Source: an uncultured Geobacteraceae bacterium (GTDB taxonomy: Bacteria; Desulfobacterota; Desulfuromonadia; Geobacterales; Pseudopelobacteraceae). Taken from it: a stretch of DNA of 5,485 nucleotides. The notes under the pieces were generated by a model. It made no database searches. It was not told where the DNA came from and worked only from the letters and a program-made list of their open reading frames with translations. The stretch is taken from the NCBI GenBank assembly GCA_903879825.1, contig CAIRND010000487.1, positions 1 through 5,485 of the forward strand, in the 5' to 3' direction. Each line of letters opens with the position of its first letter. The stretch's first letter is position 1. Shown here piece after piece: positions 5,454 through 5,485 of the stretch. A program made the position numbers and the translations under genes.

Positions 5454-5485
5454 CGAATAGCAGTTATTAAAGTGATTTGTGAGAA

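Larger units (their letters stand above)
5206..5485 (+). promoter_or_regulatory. Promoter and leader region of an rRNA operon
   Basis: No coding frame is convincing here. The stretch contains, in order, a dyad (5231-5261), an AT-rich block (about 5259-5290) placed like an UP element, two TTGACA promoters, a second dyad between them and a boxA-type sequence. This order and the boxA wording match leaders directly upstream of 16S rRNA genes. The mature 16S start is not reached, so the rRNA gene itself is inferred. Confidence 0.72.

Overview
The window reads as ordinary chromosomal DNA of a Gram-negative bacterium. Outer-membrane functions (a PagL-type lipid A deacylase and a Pal/OmpA lipoprotein), an AarF/UbiB kinase and a boxA-type rRNA leader all point that way. 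Protein flavour and gene mix would fit a Desulfuromonadota/Geobacter-like deltaproteobacterium, but this is an impression and not a proof. No mobile element, CRISPR array, tRNA or phage gene was recognised.

Layout. Positions 1-1453 (+) hold most of an AarF/ABC1/UbiB atypical kinase whose N-terminus lies off the left edge. It converges, across only 22 bases, with a lipid A 3-O-deacylase-like outer-membrane protein on the minus strand (1476-2027). Positions 2028-2937 are a weakly coding stretch. It holds a possible pagL-like promoter and leader, a hydrophobic minus-strand reading frame of doubtful status (2217-2486), an orphan 62-codon plus-strand ORF (2626-2814) and a structured leader in front of the next gene.

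From 2938 to 5112 three plus-strand genes follow closely: a small heat-shock protein (Hsp20/alpha-crystallin), a zinc-dependent medium-chain alcohol dehydrogenase and a Pal-like peptidoglycan-associated lipoprotein. The gaps of 45 and 21 bases show no terminator, so they are probably one transcript, ended by a clear intrinsic terminator at 5165-5204.

The last 280 bases carry no gene. They look like the promoter and leader region of a ribosomal RNA operon: an AT-rich block, two TTGACA-type promoters, two dyads and a boxA antitermination sequence about 30 bases before the window ends. The 16S gene should begin just beyond the right edge.

The genes suggest general housekeeping and stress/envelope maintenance: quinone-linked kinase, lipid A remodelling, chaperone, redox enzyme and envelope-peptidoglycan anchoring. 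I did not find a convincing undescribed system. The most checkable oddities are the possible structured, SD-masking leader of hsp20, the altered acid residue in the PagL-like protein, the hydrophobic ORF with a good ribosome-binding site but no start codon, and the dyads in the rRNA promoter region.
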